Shown: positions 63,065 to 64,000 of the stretch, one piece after another
Layout: each line of letters starts with the position of its first letter
How positions within the stretch are numbered: position 1 is the stretch's first letter
NCBI GenBank assembly: GCA_052161625.1
Contig: CP197412.1
Direction: 5' to 3' (one strand)
Source: JBKCUI01 sp052161625
GTDB taxonomy: Bacteria; Planctomycetota; Planctomycetia; Pirellulales; Pirellulaceae
DNA: 64,000 nucleotides
Notes under the pieces: generated by a model
What the model saw: only the letters and a program-made list of their open reading frames with translations
Told to the model about the DNA's origin: nothing
Database searches by the model: none
Made by a program: the position numbers and the translations under genes

Positions 63065-64000
63065 GTGAAGCAATCCTCTCGCCGCAGTTTCGTCAAATCT
63101 ACAGCCATGGCCGGCGTTGCCATCGCTGCCTCCTCCTCGGTACGCTCATCGTACGGCTTGTCCAATGATGAAGTGAGGCTCGGGTTCATCGGTTGCGGTG
63201 GACGTGCGGGCGAGCATATGGGTACCTTCTCCAAAATTCAAGGTGCGAAGATCGCCGCCGTTTGCGATCCCGATCAAGCCAAAATTGACAATGCACAAAA
63301 GTCCTTCAGCCCCAGCGCCAAAGGCTATCAGGATCTGCGGAAGCTCCTCGACGACAAAGAAATCGACGCGGTGGTGATCGCTGCGTGCAACCATTGGCAC
63401 TGCCTCGCCGCAATCTGGGCCATGCAGGCAGGCAAAGATGTCTACGTCGAAAAGCCTCTCTCGCACAGTCAGTGGGAAGGGGAGCAGACGATCCTGGCGG
63501 CTCGTAAATACAACCGTGTTTGCCAAGTCGGAACGCAGCAACGATCCGACCCGATGCAGGCCGAGATCAAAAAATTCCTTCACGAAGAAATGGCTCTAGG
63601 AAAGATCCTCTCGGCTCGCGTCAATCGCTATGGAGTGCGGGCTTCGATCGGCAAGCGTTCTACTCGGCTGACCGTCGATCCCAAAATCGATTACAACCTC
63701 TGGCTCGGCCCCGCCCAAGAACGACCCATGTTTCGAGAGAAATTCCACTACGATTGGCACTGGGATTTCAATACCGGTTCGGGCGAAATGGGGAACTGGG
63801 GGGTCCACGTTCTCGACGATCTTCGTAACAACATCTTCCGCGACTCCGTCGCTCTCCCCAAACGAATTTTCGGCGGCGGTGGTCGAGTCGTTTGGAACGA
63901 TGCCGGAGAAACCCCAAACGTTCACTTCGTCTACTTTGATACCGGTAGCATTCCTGTTGTGATTGGGCTTTCGAATCTACCCGGTGCACCTGGGAACAAT
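63065..64000 (+). CDS. Tat-exported Gfo/Idh/MocA oxidoreductase, 3' truncated by the window edge
   Basis: The frame starts at a GTG (63065) and stays open to the last base, giving 312 residues. The N-terminus is a Tat signal (twin arginine in SSRRSFVKSTAMAGVAIAA), then the Rossmann fold (LGFIGCGGRAGEH at about 41-53) and the family motif VEKPLSHSQWEGEQTI. A segment with aromatic and Gly-rich pattern (WHWDFNTGSGEMGNWGVHVLDD) is typical of the planctomycete secreted Gfo/Idh/MocA class, often linked to sugar oxidation. The cofactor is presumably NAD(P), loaded before export. The C-terminal end is missing. Confidence 0.93.
   Translation, partial: MKQSSRRSFVKSTAMAGVAIAASSSVRSSYGLSNDEVRLGFIGCGGRAGEHMGTFSKIQGAKIAAVCDPDQAKIDNAQKSFSPSAKGYQDLRKLLDDKEIDAVVIAACNHWHCLAAIWAMQAGKDVYVEKPLSHSQWEGEQTILAARKYNRVCQVGTQQRSDPMQAEIKKFLHEEMALGKILSARVNRYGVRASIGKRSTRLTVDPKIDYNLWLGPAQERPMFREKFHYDWHWDFNTGSGEMGNWGVHVLDDLRNNIFRDSVALPKRIFGGGGRVVWNDAGETPNVHFVYFDTGSIPVVIGLSNLPGAPGNN

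Overview
This window looks like chromosomal DNA of a planctomycete, most likely of the Pirellulaceae/Pirellulales type. The evidence is two DUF1559 proteins (prepilin-like N-terminus plus the H-X9-DG motif), a DUF1549/DUF1553 cytochrome-type protein, a formylglycine sulfatase, a PVC-type membrane dehydrogenase with a haem-binding tail, planctomycete-style outer-membrane barrels and a Tat-exported Gfo/Idh/MocA oxidoreductase. Genes are packed on both strands in short operons. I found no rRNA, tRNA, CRISPR array, insertion sequence, phage gene or plasmid gene.

Region 1-6.9 kb (+ strand): the end of dihydrolipoyl dehydrogenase, leuS, a short-form argC, a phytoene-desaturase-like FAD oxidoreductase and an isolated fliS. 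Region 7-10.9 kb (- strand): an unknown 818-residue membrane lipoprotein and an iron alcohol dehydrogenase, separated by a 13-bp tandem repeat. Region 11-18.7 kb: a cysteine-rich outer-membrane barrel behind a perfect palindrome, a translationally coupled sensor kinase/sigma-54 regulator pair, a tiny secreted repeat protein, a methyltransferase with a histone-like tail, an unknown gene and an inositol-monophosphatase-family gene. Region 18.9-24.5 kb: a second barrel with a strong terminator, a YjhG/YagF-type dehydratase coupled to a TrpG/PabA amidotransferase, and the converging operon alkaline phosphatase - small helical protein - L-serine dehydratase.

Region 26-35 kb: a secreted esterase-like hydrolase, an acidic protein of unknown role, a DUF1559/lipoprotein pair, a 1,397-codon protein of unknown function and a GYF-like small protein. 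Region 35-49.5 kb: a DUF1549/DUF1553 protein, a hydrolase-sulfatase operon, nagB, a small secreted protein, nadC, an unknown secreted protein, a UPF0104-type membrane protein coupled to epmB, argS, and an ArgA-like acetyltransferase carrying two in-frame tandem repeats. Region 49.5-64 kb: a 1,480-codon fusion of a ceramidase-like domain with a PVC dehydrogenase and cytochrome c, an ArsR-type regulator, a second DUF1559/lipoprotein pair, an AlaC-type aminotransferase followed by a gingipain-like C25 protein and a SpoU methyltransferase, a PP2C phosphatase, a TIM-barrel sugar epimerase, a free-standing HEAGH metalloprotease and a truncated Tat-exported oxidoreductase.

Several genes fit a heterotrophic life on complex, sulfated or phosphorylated polymers: sulfatase, esterases, phosphatase, nagB, sugar dehydratase, epimerase and PVC dehydrogenase. 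The remainder is mostly housekeeping. No multi-gene defence or biosynthetic system is evident. The most unusual items are the ceramidase-dehydrogenase fusion, the repeat-bearing ArgA-like enzyme beside argS, the giant unknown protein, and short tandem repeats that recur at gene ends.
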